Under the pieces are notes generated by a model. The model was not told the DNA's origin. It worked only from the letters and a program-made list of their open reading frames with translations, and did no database searches. 41,606 nt of DNA from Salinivenus sp. (GTDB taxonomy: Bacteria; Bacteroidota; Rhodothermia; Rhodothermales; Salinibacteraceae), in assembly GCA_018609755.1 (NCBI GenBank), contig JAHENZ010000225.1, forward strand, positions 1 to 41,606, read 5' to 3'. This document shows, one piece after another, positions 1 through 7,627 of the stretch. Position numbers and translations under genes: made by a program. Position 1 is the stretch's first letter. The number at the start of each line of letters is the position of its first letter.

Positions 1-136
1 CAAGTTGCGACCTACATGCTCCTTTTTGAATCGACGGCGGACGACAGACCGCAGACCGCCGAATACAGCGCTTGAGGCGGTCCGTCGTCCGCGGTCGGCC
101 GTCCGTTTAGCTTAACAGTCTGTACTTCGCAACTTG
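1..136. repeat. 136-bp inverted-repeat (MITE-like) element
   Basis: The first ten bases, CAAGTTGCGA, are repeated exactly inverted at 127-136. Inside lies a second inverted repeat: 38-52 pairs with 77-91 in a 15-bp stem with one G-T position. The segment therefore folds as a nested hairpin with terminal repeats, as small non-autonomous elements do. It may extend beyond the window edge, so the left end is uncertain. No protein gene is apparent in it. Confidence 0.5.
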
Positions 137-318
137 CGTTAGTTAACTGGACGTGTCCTCCGATGCAAATCGGACCGTCCGTCCATAACCAGGCCACGCG
201 TCCTCCGGCACGAACCGCTGCCCTCGCCATATAAGAGCGCGGATGTACGTATTCTCCCTCACGTCCCTCTCCCCCGCCCATTCCCGATCCCAACGCCTTT
301 GCCGACCAGAAGCAGCTC
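137..318. other. intergenic region, no gene seen
   Basis: This is non-coding sequence upstream of the TetR-type gene. The regulator's frame stays open upstream of 319 back to at least 241 but has no ATG. I see no recognisable operator or RNA. Confidence 0.4.
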
Positions 319-969
319 GTGGAGGCCGCGATCCGTCTCGACGCCCACCAACATCCCCGCTCCGTAACGGAGATCTGTGCCGAAGCAGGCGTGGACGAGT
401 CCGTGTACGACGCATATTTCGACCACGCCGACGAGATTTTGCCCACGTTCTATGACTTGGCCGTCGACCAGTACCGGCTGCTGTCTTCTGCCACCGAAGA
501 GTATGAGGACTTTTCGGTCGAGGAACAGATGGCGTCCTTCTACTACATCCTCCTCGACACGCTGGGCGAGCACAGAGCGTTCGTGCAGGACACGTTCGAC
601 ACCCGCATCCGCTACGATTCGTCGTTTCGGGCCGACGTGCGATCGGTCCTTCGCGACTTGCTAACCGACGATCGGATTCCGCAGTCGAACCGTCTCGTGA
701 CGGGGACGTGGCCGGTCCACGAGGTGCTGACCACCGTGACCTTCATGGTCATTCGGCACTGGATGTCGGACGAGAGCGAGCAGCAGGCCGCCACCACTGC
801 CCTCGTCGACAAACTCGTTGCATTCGTCTCCGAACTGGTCACCTTTCGCGGCGTGTCACGCGGTGTGGATCTGGCCTGGCACCTCGTGCAAAACGACGCG
901 CTGGGCCTGCGGCGGCTTCCCCTTCTGGGTCGACTCTTCTCTGGACGGGAGACGCCCTCTCCGGAGTAA
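319..969 (+). CDS. TetR/AcrR-family transcriptional regulator
   Basis: About 216 residues, the usual TetR-family length. The N-terminal 45 residues show the family's helix-turn-helix pattern (a stretch like SVTEICAEAGVDESVYDAYF) followed by the typical hinge into an all-helical ligand domain. The ligand domain has no family-specific signature, so the effector cannot be named. The only convenient start is GTG at 319. The frame continues upstream without an ATG, and an ATT at 280 would add residues resembling the first helix, so the true start may be earlier. The gene lies 122 bp upstream of the ABC1-type kinase gene on the same strand, and the two may be co-expressed. The HTH call is visible in the sequence; the regulatory target is unknown. 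Confidence 0.75.
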   Translation: MEAAIRLDAHQHPRSVTEICAEAGVDESVYDAYFDHADEILPTFYDLAVDQYRLLSSATEEYEDFSVEEQMASFYYILLDTLGEHRAFVQDTFDTRIRYDSSFRADVRSVLRDLLTDDRIPQSNRLVTGTWPVHEVLTTVTFMVIRHWMSDESEQQAATTALVDKLVAFVSELVTFRGVSRGVDLAWHLVQNDALGLRRLPLLGRLFSGRETPSPE

Positions 970-991
970 CCTGCCCCTGACGGGACACGTC

Positions 992-1050
992 GTATTGCGT
1001 ATTTCGTATGTCTTCCGCGTACGCAATCCGAAACACGGAATACGCAATAC
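992..1050. repeat. 12-bp inverted repeat hairpin between regulator and kinase genes
   Basis: GTATTGCGTATT at 992-1003 is repeated exactly inverted at 1039-1050, with a 35-base loop that itself contains related GTACGCAAT-like sequence. There is no T-tract after it, so it looks more like a dispersed short palindrome than a terminator. Part of the motif recurs at 40125-40134 upstream of oxyR. Confidence 0.45.
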
Positions 1051-1091
1051 AACGTCCCTGGCTTCTCTTTCACTGATTCAGCAGCACCCTC

Positions 1092-2456
1092 ATGAGCGAG
1101 CAAAATGACTCGGAGGAGAGCTTTCCCGCTTCAAAGATGGAGCGGAGCAAGATCTTCGCGAAGACGGGACTCAAGGTGGGGAAAAACTACGCGAAGTACC
1201 TTGCCGATCGCGTCACGGGCCGCGGTGGGGACGCGGAGGAGCGGAAGCGGGATCTCAACACACAGAACGCCGAGGATCTCTTCCGCGAGTTTACTCGCCT
1301 GCGCGGCACGGCGCTCAAAATGGCGCAGTCGATGAGTATGGACACCGGCATGATGCCGGACGAGTTCATGGAAGTGATGGCGGAGGCGCAGTACAACGTG
1401 CCGCCCATGAACCGGGCGCTCGTCCGCAAGCGTATTCGCGACGCCCTGGGCAAAATGCCGGAGTTGCTCTTCGACAATTTTGAGTTGGAGGCGATGGCGG
1501 CGGCCTCCATTGGGCAGGTGCACCGGGCGCGCCTGAAGGACGGGCGGGACGTGGCGGTAAAGGTGCAGTATCCGAACGTGCGAGAAACCATCGAGTCCGA
1601 CCTGACCGTGGCCCGCACGCTCTTCAAGCGCCTGGTGCGGGGCGGCAGCATCGAATCGCACTTTGGCGAGGTCCGAGACCGGCTCCGGGAAGAAACCGAC
1701 TACGTGAACGAAGCCGACAACATCGATTTCTTTGCGGAGCAGTACGACACTGATGAGATCGTGGTGCCCCGTGCGGTGCGGGAATACTCTTCGGACACGG
1801 TGCTCACCATGACGTACGTGGAGGGACAGCACCTCAAAGAGTTTTTGCAGGAGGATCCGGATCAGGACACCCGCAACCACTTCGGCCAATTGCTGTGGGA
1901 CTTCCTCCACGAGCAGGTGGCCAGCAACCACCGGACCCTCCACGCCGACGCCCACCCCGGCAACTTCCTCTTCCGTGAGGACGGGCGGCTCGGGGTCATC
2001 GACTTCGGGTGCGTAAAGACCTTTCCGCAGGACTTCCGCGACGACATGCTGCGTCTCTACCGTGCCCGCATCGCGGATGATGACGCAGCCATCGATCATC
2101 TCCTCCATGAGCTCGACATTCTGCACGACGACCTGTCCGACTCGGTCCGGGACGAGGTCCGTGCCTTCTTCGATCAGTACGGCTCACTGATCGTGGAGCC
2201 GTACCGCGCGTCGTCCTTCGACTTCGGCGATCCCGGGTTCAACGAGCGGCTACACGACTGCTTCCAGGAGGCTTCCCGCCTGCGCGAGGTGGTGGGCTCC
2301 CCGCACTTTATCTTCCTCAACAAAGCCCTGGTGGGCCTACTCAACCTCCTCACCCAGTTGGAGCCGACGATCGACACGACCCGGAGCGTCGAACTTCTGA
2401 ACGAGGAACTGGAAACGCTGGACGAACCGCCGGTCTCGTTGGCGAGTGCCGAGTGA
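1092..2456 (+). CDS. ABC1/AarF/UbiB-family atypical kinase
   Basis: 454 residues. Members of this family are atypical protein-kinase-like ATPases that support ubiquinone or other isoprenoid-lipid metabolism. Visible hallmarks are the KxGQ-type motif in the form KMAQ (residues 76-79), the alanine-rich loop AAASIGQVHRARL (about 136-148) that replaces the normal glycine-rich loop, the VAIK-type lysine in VAVKVQYP (K157), the catalytic HADAHPGNFLF segment and the DFG-like VIDFGCVK. The second position of the glycine pair in KxGQ is Ala here, a mild deviation. No membrane helix is evident at the C-terminus, unlike proteobacterial UbiB. ATG at 1092 is the natural start. The TetR-type gene precedes it. 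The substrate is unknown. Confidence 0.88.
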   Translation: MSEQNDSEESFPASKMERSKIFAKTGLKVGKNYAKYLADRVTGRGGDAEERKRDLNTQNAEDLFREFTRLRGTALKMAQSMSMDTGMMPDEFMEVMAEAQYNVPPMNRALVRKRIRDALGKMPELLFDNFELEAMAAASIGQVHRARLKDGRDVAVKVQYPNVRETIESDLTVARTLFKRLVRGGSIESHFGEVRDRLREETDYVNEADNIDFFAEQYDTDEIVVPRAVREYSSDTVLTMTYVEGQHLKEFLQEDPDQDTRNHFGQLLWDFLHEQVASNHRTLHADAHPGNFLFREDGRLGVIDFGCVKTFPQDFRDDMLRLYRARIADDDAAIDHLLHELDILHDDLSDSVRDEVRAFFDQYGSLIVEPYRASSFDFGDPGFNERLHDCFQEASRLREVVGSPHFIFLNKALVGLLNLLTQLEPTIDTTRSVELLNEELETLDEPPVSLASAE

Positions 2457-2540
2457 CGTCCAGACGTGAAGCGTGAGAGGTGAAGCGTGAAAATGCAGTT
2501 GCCCCCGGACGGGACTCCCGTTTCACGCATCAAAAAGAAA

Positions 2541-2567
2541 ACCCTCCCGGACAGAAATCCAGGAGGG
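2541..2567 (-). terminator. Rho-independent terminator of tRNA-Arg
   Basis: On the minus strand an ACCCTCC/GGAGGGT hairpin is followed by a T-rich tract (complement of 2531-2540). It starts only about ten bases after the tRNA 3' end, so it is the natural terminator of that gene. Confidence 0.75.
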
Positions 2568-2574
2568 TGGGTCG

Positions 2575-2648
2575 CCTGCCCGGGAGGATTCGAACCCCCG
2601 GCCTCAGCCTCCGCAAGGCTGCGCTCTGTCCGACTGAGCTACGGGCAG
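2575..2648 (-). tRNA. tRNA-Arg, anticodon GCG
   Basis: A complete 74-nt cloverleaf on the minus strand. The acceptor stem is CTGCCCG with CGGGCAG, and the D-arm is GCTC/GAGC. The anticodon stem CAGCC/GGCTG carries the loop TTGCGGA, and the T-arm GGGGG/CCTCC carries loop TTCGAAT. U33 places the anticodon at GCG (plus-strand positions 2612-2614), reading CGC arginine codons. The discriminator is G and CCA is not encoded. Identity as arginine follows from the anticodon and the G73 discriminator. Most bacteria use ACG here, deaminated to inosine, so GCG is notable. Confidence 0.88.
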
Positions 2649-2738
2649 GTATGTCAAAAAATCTGTGTCTCTACACGACGGGCCTTCCCGAAAAGATCCG
2701 ACGGCGCAGGTTCTCACGAAGTGTTCACTGTTAGCCCC

Positions 2739-3254
2739 TCATTCGAGATGGGAGTTAATTCGCTGGGGGTAAGGGGACTGAAATGCTTTCACCTCATAGC
2801 GCACTTGATCGTCCGCCGCACCTTCATACATATCAAAGTCAATTACTGCCGGGTAGCCGTACTCCTCGTCGTAGCGAACCTCCAGCCGAGCATAGTTTTC
2901 TTGCGCCCGTTCGACAATGTCGAAAAGTCCCTCAACAGTGTGGTAGATCTCGGGGATTTCCTGAAGAGCTGGCCTTCCCGTGGCTGGATGGCGGAGTACA
3001 TCACCAGTCTCCGGATCAATGACCGCCGCCACGGTGTCGGCGCGTACCTTAATCATCGCCGGATATACCCACCCCGCACAATAACACGTTTGATCCAGGA
3101 TGTATTGGTATCCGGAAAGGTGGTGGTTTTCCCAGAGCTGACGGTTGGATTCTAACCCGTTTTGCCCGCTATCACTGCTGCCCACAAGGGAGCACGACGA
3201 GCATAGAAGAACAATGAATGCCCCTTTCAGAATATTCCAGTGCTTTGTGCGCAT
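2739..3254 (-). CDS. DUF6174-like lipoprotein
   Basis: 171 residues. The N-terminus has a short charged stretch, a hydrophobic segment and the lipobox LLCSSC (Cys about residue 21), so the mature protein should be lipid-anchored in the envelope. The rest shows the DUF6174 pattern: a Trp followed by YQYILDQTCYCAGW, then short beta-like segments with a V-x-V core and a closing phrase like YDEEYGYPAVIDFD. That domain is small, with a conserved C-x-C pair; its function is unknown. ATG at 3254 gives the full signal peptide. The gene ends about 90 bp from the tRNA-Arg gene on the same strand and is divergent from the membrane-protein gene at 3579. Confidence 0.75.
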   Translation of the reverse strand: MRTKHWNILKGAFIVLLCSSCSLVGSSDSGQNGLESNRQLWENHHLSGYQYILDQTCYCAGWVYPAMIKVRADTVAAVIDPETGDVLRHPATGRPALQEIPEIYHTVEGLFDIVERAQENYARLEVRYDEEYGYPAVIDFDMYEGAADDQVRYEVKAFQSPYPQRINSHLE

Positions 3255-3578
3255 AACGAAACTGACTCGAGAACCTGTAGCAGCGATGTATTCCTACTAC
3301 ACCCACCTCCCCCAGAATGACCAAAGATCCTACATAGGCACAATCCACCCATCAGCAAGATCGGCCCCTCACGTTTTGACCTGGCACCAGACGTTCCCCA
3401 AACTCAGGAAAAGCCAGCCGCTCCCACGTCCAGCCAAACCCGTCAGATAATTACTAGGCGAGTTCTCAACCTGCCAATCGGTTTGGAATTCGAGCGTCCC
3501 GGTCTTCGAGTTTCCGACCGCTGGTCCTGATGTTGTTTTACAGCCCTATACACTTCCACAACGATTTCCCCTCTCTTG
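3255..3578. other. divergent intergenic region, no gene seen
   Basis: 324 bp between two divergently transcribed genes, which must hold both promoters. I find no recognisable operator, RNA or repeat. Codon-like reading frames here are short and unlike known proteins. Confidence 0.35.
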
Positions 3579-4607
3579 ATGGACCGAACGCGAGTACGTG
3601 AGCTCCTGGGCCTGGCGGTGGACCTCATCATGCTGGTCCTTATCATCGCCAACCTTACCCTCATCATTATCGACTGGGGGTTCGAGAGCATCATCGTCCA
3701 GCGACAGCTGCAGGCCTACCTTCCCTCGGTGCACCGGTGGTACGACCAGACCATCCACCAGCACTTCCTCTTCTACGACCTGGCGTTCGTCGCCATCTTC
3801 GTCACCGAAATTCTGGTGCGCTGGGGCCTGGCCATCTACCGCCAGCGCTATCACCGGTGGTTCTTCTACCCGTTCGTGCACTGGTACGACGTGCTCGGCT
3901 GCATCCCGGTGAGCTCCCTCCGCTCGCTGCGCCTGTTCCGGGTCATCGCGATGATCCCCAAGATGCAGCGCCTCGGCTTCTTCGACCTCAAACAGACCTA
4001 CGTCTATCGAAAGTTTGAGAAGTACCGCGAGATTGTGCTCGAAGAGATCAGCGACCGGGTGACGATCCGCATCATCGAGGGCCTGCAGAAGGAAGTTCGG
4101 GGGAGTCGCCCGGTCACGGACCGCATCGCGAAGGAGGTAATCGAACCGCAGCGGGAGGCCCTCATCGAGTCCATCACCCACCGGCTTCAAGAGGCCACCG
4201 CCGTGGCCTACACAAGTCATCAGGACGACTTCCACGACTACCTCGACGGCGTGATTGCCGAGGCGGTCGAGCGGAACCGTGAGATCAGCACCATCGCATC
4301 CCTTCCCGGCATTGGTCGACCGGTCGCCTCCCTGCTGGAAAGTGCCATCAGCGACATCGTGTTCAACGTCATCGATCGCATGGTGGCGGACCTGGCGTCG
4401 CTCGAAAACGATCGGGTGATCGCCGAGGTCACGTCCATCTCCACCGATGCCCTGCTGAGCCCGAAGTACGATCAGCGACTGAATACGCTGGCCCGGTCGA
4501 TCGTCCTCCAATCACTCGATGTCATCAAAGAGCACGTCGAGATCAAAGCGTGGAAGGAAAAATACTCAGACACGCCCTCTGCCGATTCCCCTCTCACGTC
4601 TCCGTAA
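3579..4607 (+). CDS. membrane protein with voltage-sensor-like N-terminus, no pore
   Basis: 342 residues. The N-terminal 140 residues contain about four hydrophobic segments: near 8-32, about 60-85, about 95-110, and an S4-like helix with regularly spaced arginines, SSLRSLRLFRVIAMIP. That pattern is typical of voltage-gated cation-channel sensor domains. In channels a pore helix and a selectivity filter such as TVGYG follow. Here they are absent and the remaining 200 residues are soluble, mostly helical and charged. So this resembles a stand-alone voltage-sensor-like protein with a cytoplasmic helical domain; no transport function can be assigned. ATG at 3579 was chosen over a TTG one codon earlier. 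It is 111 bp from the HemW-like gene on the same strand. Confidence 0.6.
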   Translation: MDRTRVRELLGLAVDLIMLVLIIANLTLIIIDWGFESIIVQRQLQAYLPSVHRWYDQTIHQHFLFYDLAFVAIFVTEILVRWGLAIYRQRYHRWFFYPFVHWYDVLGCIPVSSLRSLRLFRVIAMIPKMQRLGFFDLKQTYVYRKFEKYREIVLEEISDRVTIRIIEGLQKEVRGSRPVTDRIAKEVIEPQREALIESITHRLQEATAVAYTSHQDDFHDYLDGVIAEAVERNREISTIASLPGIGRPVASLLESAISDIVFNVIDRMVADLASLENDRVIAEVTSISTDALLSPKYDQRLNTLARSIVLQSLDVIKEHVEIKAWKEKYSDTPSADSPLTSP

Positions 4608-4718
4608 TCTGCTGTCCGACCGATACGTGAAGACGTCCATAAAGAACATTCCGACGACGCCGTGACACGGTCCACAGCTATCGAGAAACGCCACGTACAA
4701 CTCCTCTAACGGATCGGT

Positions 4719-5843
4719 ATGGCCGGCCTCTACGTTCACGTTCCGTTTCGTCGTGCGACCCGTCCCTTCGACGAAAGCTACTACGTCGTCACCGACGCAA
4801 CGGACTTCGGCGAGTACAAAACGGCCCTCCAGCGCGAGCTTCGGGCCTACGCCCGGGAATACGCCGCGGAAGAGCCGATGACGACCGTGTACGCGGGCGG
4901 CGGACGGCCCTCGCTCTTGCCACTGGAAACGATCCACGACCTCCTCACGACTGTCGTGGAGGTGTTCGACGCCTCCGCCTTCGAAGAGGCAACGGCCGAG
5001 GTCAATCCGGCGGACGCCACCCCAGCCTACCTGCACGGCCTTCGGCACATGGGCTTCGACCGGCTCAACCTCGACGTGCTCTCGTTCCTTCCCGAAACCC
5101 TGGATGCTTTTGACGCGCCTCACTCCGCAGAAGACGCAATTTTTGCCATTCGTCAGGCCCGGACGGCAGGCTTCGACGCACTGACCGTCGACCTTCGGTT
5201 CGACGCGGAGCAGCCCTTCGCCCACTGGCGCGCAACGCTCCAGTTGGCCGTGGAGCTGCAGATTCCCCACATTACCCTTTTGGAATCCTCTTCGTCCCCA
5301 ACGACGGAGTCCGCACAGGAGGCCCTGGCCGATCGGTTGGAGTATGCTATGACGTTCCTGCAGTCGGAAGGCTACGAGCAATACGAGCTCACCCATTTTG
5401 CCCAGCCCGGCCACCGGTCGGCTCACCAAGAACACTACTACGCCCACGACAATCAGCTAGGGGTGGGCCCGTCGGCCGAGTCGTTTTGGTGGACCGATCG
5501 GACCCCGGCCGCCGTTGGGCGGCGGTGGACCAACGTGAGCGACGTGAACCGCTACGCGGAGCTGCTGCGGAAACAATATCCGCCGGTGACGTACCGCCAG
5601 ACGCTCAACCGGCGAGCCCTGGCGCGGGAGTACGTGCTGCTCCGCCTCCGGACGCACGCGGGCCTCGACCTGGAGCATCTACAAGAGCAGTACGATCTGG
5701 ACCTGCGAGCGGCTAAGGACGAGGTGATTGAGAGCCTCCAGGGGCACGGCCTACTCGCTGTGGAGAACGATCGGCTGCACCTTACGAATCGCGGACGCCT
5801 GCTCACCGACGGCATTGCAGAGCGCCTGCTCTCCTTCGATTGA
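4719..5843 (+). CDS. HemW-like radical-SAM-family protein lacking the Fe-S cysteines
   Basis: 374 residues, the normal HemW length, and collinear with it throughout. LYVHVPF opens the barrel, TVYAGGGRPSLLP matches the GGGTPS motif, and LNLDVLSFLPETLDAF matches the NRISIGVQSF strand. GYEQYELTHFAQPGHRSAHQ followed by LGVGPSAES matches the heme-binding and glycine-rich segments. HemW-type C-terminal helices end the protein. The CxxxCxxC motif that binds the 4Fe-4S cluster should follow HVPF. Its three cysteines align with Arg11, Arg15 and Asp18, while the flanking Pro and aromatic positions are kept. The protein therefore cannot be a conventional radical-SAM enzyme. An intact frame suggests a retained, altered role, perhaps heme binding or a structural one. 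Original coproporphyrinogen oxidase activity is not expected. Confidence 0.82.
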   Translation: MAGLYVHVPFRRATRPFDESYYVVTDATDFGEYKTALQRELRAYAREYAAEEPMTTVYAGGGRPSLLPLETIHDLLTTVVEVFDASAFEEATAEVNPADATPAYLHGLRHMGFDRLNLDVLSFLPETLDAFDAPHSAEDAIFAIRQARTAGFDALTVDLRFDAEQPFAHWRATLQLAVELQIPHITLLESSSSPTTESAQEALADRLEYAMTFLQSEGYEQYELTHFAQPGHRSAHQEHYYAHDNQLGVGPSAESFWWTDRTPAAVGRRWTNVSDVNRYAELLRKQYPPVTYRQTLNRRALAREYVLLRLRTHAGLDLEHLQEQYDLDLRAAKDEVIESLQGHGLLAVENDRLHLTNRGRLLTDGIAERLLSFD

Positions 5844-6014
5844 TCATCCCGATCCGTGCGATAGCATTTAAACATTTTCCCAAGCACGTAAGGGAATCTT
5901 GTGACTTTGTGAGATTAATTGCCGGACGAGATCTCTGATGTCAGTAGGCTCTTCGACATGGAAACATGCTCTTTCCGGCCTCGAAGAAATCGGCGTCTCG
6001 GAGATCTGAAGGGA

Positions 6015-6102
6015 GGGAATCCCAGATTCCCAGAAACGATCGAAATTCGCCTTGTCCGACCGCTCCAACCGCCAGGGCGGAGCGGGAGTTTTGGCGAATT
6101 TC
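6015..6102. other. structured non-coding segment (two stable hairpins)
   Basis: GGGAATC/GATTCCC (6015-6021 with 6025-6031) forms a tight hairpin. A second structure pairs 6042-6051 (GAAATTCGCC) with 6093-6102, enclosing an inner 7-bp stem 6060-6066/6079-6085. It lies between the HemW-like gene and the IS110-type transposase gene. It could be part of the element's left end, a terminator of the upstream gene or an unrelated RNA. The pairing is visible; the function is not known. Confidence 0.45.
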
Positions 6103-6188
6103 AGTGGAGTCCGTAAGATCTCAGCCGATTTCTTCGCAGCCGTGATCTAATATGTTCGGTGTAGTTCGAAACTGGTAGCTTGTAACTT

Positions 6189-6290
6189 GCTCCGAGGACG
6201 CTCGGAGCTGGAAGGCAGGGCAACCTGTGCCGTGATTCCGGCCTGGGATTTTTCCCATGAGCCCGAGAAAAAGAGCAGTCCCTGCCTTCC
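6189..6290 (+). ncRNA. candidate IS110 bridge-RNA leader
   Basis: The non-coding leader directly upstream of the IS110-type transposase folds strongly. An 8-bp hairpin (6189-6196 with 6201-6208, loop GACG) is followed at once by an 11-bp stem (GGAAGGCAGGG 6210-6220 with 6280-6290). That stem encloses a 59-base region with an inner hairpin TGGGA-TTTT-TCCCA at 6244-6257. IS110 elements are known to express a structured bridge RNA from the long non-coding end next to the recombinase gene, and this layout fits. Guide loops cannot be assigned without the element ends and the target site. Confidence 0.45.
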
Positions 6291-6375
6291 CTTCATTGCG
6301 TTCGAATCCGAACAGCATCTGAGCGCCTTCGATGCTCTCATCGTTGAGCCTGCATTCATTAGTCTGGATCTCGCA

Positions 6376-7407
6376 ATGACCGCTCCTGATCGTTCGAATT
6401 CGCCTGAGTCCGTTTCCTCTGCAAGCGTGGGGATCGACGTAAGCAAGGCCTCCCTGGAAATCGCCCTGATCGGACCTGAGGAGGAGACCTCCGCGTCCCA
6501 CACTGTGCCCAACACCGAAGATGGATTCGAGAAGCTTATCGGATGGCTTGAAAAACAGACCGACGCCGGCCTGGAGAAACGTCCGGAGCAGGTTCACGTC
6601 TGCCTCGAAGCCTCCGGAGGTTATCAGCACCCCGTTGCGTGCTTTTTGCACGAGCGCGGGTTGCTCGTCTCGGTCATCAATCCCCAGCGCACGAGCTCCT
6701 ACGCTGACAGTCAACTCAACCGATCGAAAACCGACCGAGTCGACGCTCGCCTGTTGGCGCGGTTTTGCAAAAAAGAGGAGCCAAGACGCTGGGAGCCATC
6801 TTCTTCCGAGCAAAAGAGCTTGAAGGAGCTGACCCGCGGTCTTGACCAGCTCAAAAAAGAGCGTGACCGCCTGAACAACCAGATCGACCAATCGGAGAAC
6901 CCGACGGTCACCGGCTCGCTTGAGTCGGTTCTTGAGAGCATCAACGAGCAGATCGACCGCCTCGAAGAGGCGATCGACCAGCACGTCGAAAGCTCCAACA
7001 CCCTCGCCCGGAACCGAGACCTCCTGGAAACAATCCCGGGCATCGGCCAGACGGCTGCTGCGCTGGTGCTCGCGGAGCTCGGTAACCACGAGCGCTTCGA
7101 GAGCGCCCGCCAGGCGGCCGCTTACGCCGGCCTGACGCCTGCTCATCACGAATCGGGAAGTTCGGTTCATCGAAAACCTCATCTTTCAAAAGTCGGAAGT
7201 TCTCGGCTCCGACGAGCACTGTACTTTCCAGCAATGGCGGCCCTTCGATGCAACGCTGCGGTCAAAGCCTTCGGCGACCGGCTCGCCGAGCGTGGAAAAG
7301 AAGACATGGTCATCATTGGAGCTGCCATGCGGAAACTCCTTCACATTTGCTACGGCGTGTTGAAGAATCAGACCCCGTTCGACGCGTCGCTTCATCCCGG
7401 AAATTGA
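6376..7407 (+). CDS. IS110-family transposase (DEDD recombinase)
   Basis: 343 residues from ATG 6376. The frame is open 63 codons further upstream, but that part overlaps the hairpin leader and has no family similarity. The N-terminal RuvC-like DEDD domain shows VGIDVSKASLEIAL (first Asp), VCLEASGGYQ (Glu) and RSKTDRVDARLLARF (two Asp). A coiled segment rich in Glu, Lys and Gln follows. The C-terminal Tnp-20 domain has TIPGIGQTAAALVLAELG and a Ser-containing KVGSSRLRRALYF, the region that carries the catalytic serine in IS110 recombinases. All key residues are present and the frame is intact, so the element may be active. The second IS110-type gene at 25389 is only distantly similar. Confidence 0.93.
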   Translation: MTAPDRSNSPESVSSASVGIDVSKASLEIALIGPEEETSASHTVPNTEDGFEKLIGWLEKQTDAGLEKRPEQVHVCLEASGGYQHPVACFLHERGLLVSVINPQRTSSYADSQLNRSKTDRVDARLLARFCKKEEPRRWEPSSSEQKSLKELTRGLDQLKKERDRLNNQIDQSENPTVTGSLESVLESINEQIDRLEEAIDQHVESSNTLARNRDLLETIPGIGQTAAALVLAELGNHERFESARQAAAYAGLTPAHHESGSSVHRKPHLSKVGSSRLRRALYFPAMAALRCNAAVKAFGDRLAERGKEDMVIIGAAMRKLLHICYGVLKNQTPFDASLHPGN

Positions 7408-7432
7408 CACTCAGCAACACAGCATCTTTTTG

Positions 7433-7462
7433 GTTCGTTTTTGGATCTATCCAAAAATGAAC
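7433..7462 (+). terminator. hairpin after the IS110 transposase gene
   Basis: A 12-bp stem (7433-7444 with 7451-7462, one G-T pair) with a six-base loop lies 25 bases after the transposase stop. Its A/T runs are within the stem rather than after it. It may act as a terminator or be part of the element's right end. Confidence 0.45.
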
Positions 7463-7627
7463 AACAGGTCTTCGAAGGTGGCAGAATTTTACAGCATAGC
7501 TCCCCGCTCTCGATGAGAAAGCCAATGGCGTCCCGGAGATAATCTCGCAAGCCTACAAGATTCCCAGGATTGTCCACCATTTGAGCAAAAACGATCTTTA
7601 CAAACTCACGGATCGGAAGAGCCCCCC
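7463..7627. other. flank of IS110 element, possible gene remnant
   Basis: No intact gene is recognised. On the minus strand one frame reads plausibly protein-like around 7490-7620 (a phrase like VGLRDYLRDAIGFLIESGEL) but has no clear start or family match. It could be the remnant of a gene cut by the insertion or chance. Confidence 0.2.

Larger units (their letters stand above)
6189..7462 (+). mobile_element. IS110-family insertion element, ends not determined
   Basis: The span runs from the structured leader through the transposase gene to a hairpin after it. IS110 elements lack typical inverted-repeat ends and usually make no target duplication, so the exact boundaries cannot be read from one copy. 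The real left end may lie further upstream, up to about 5850. Confidence 0.45.
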
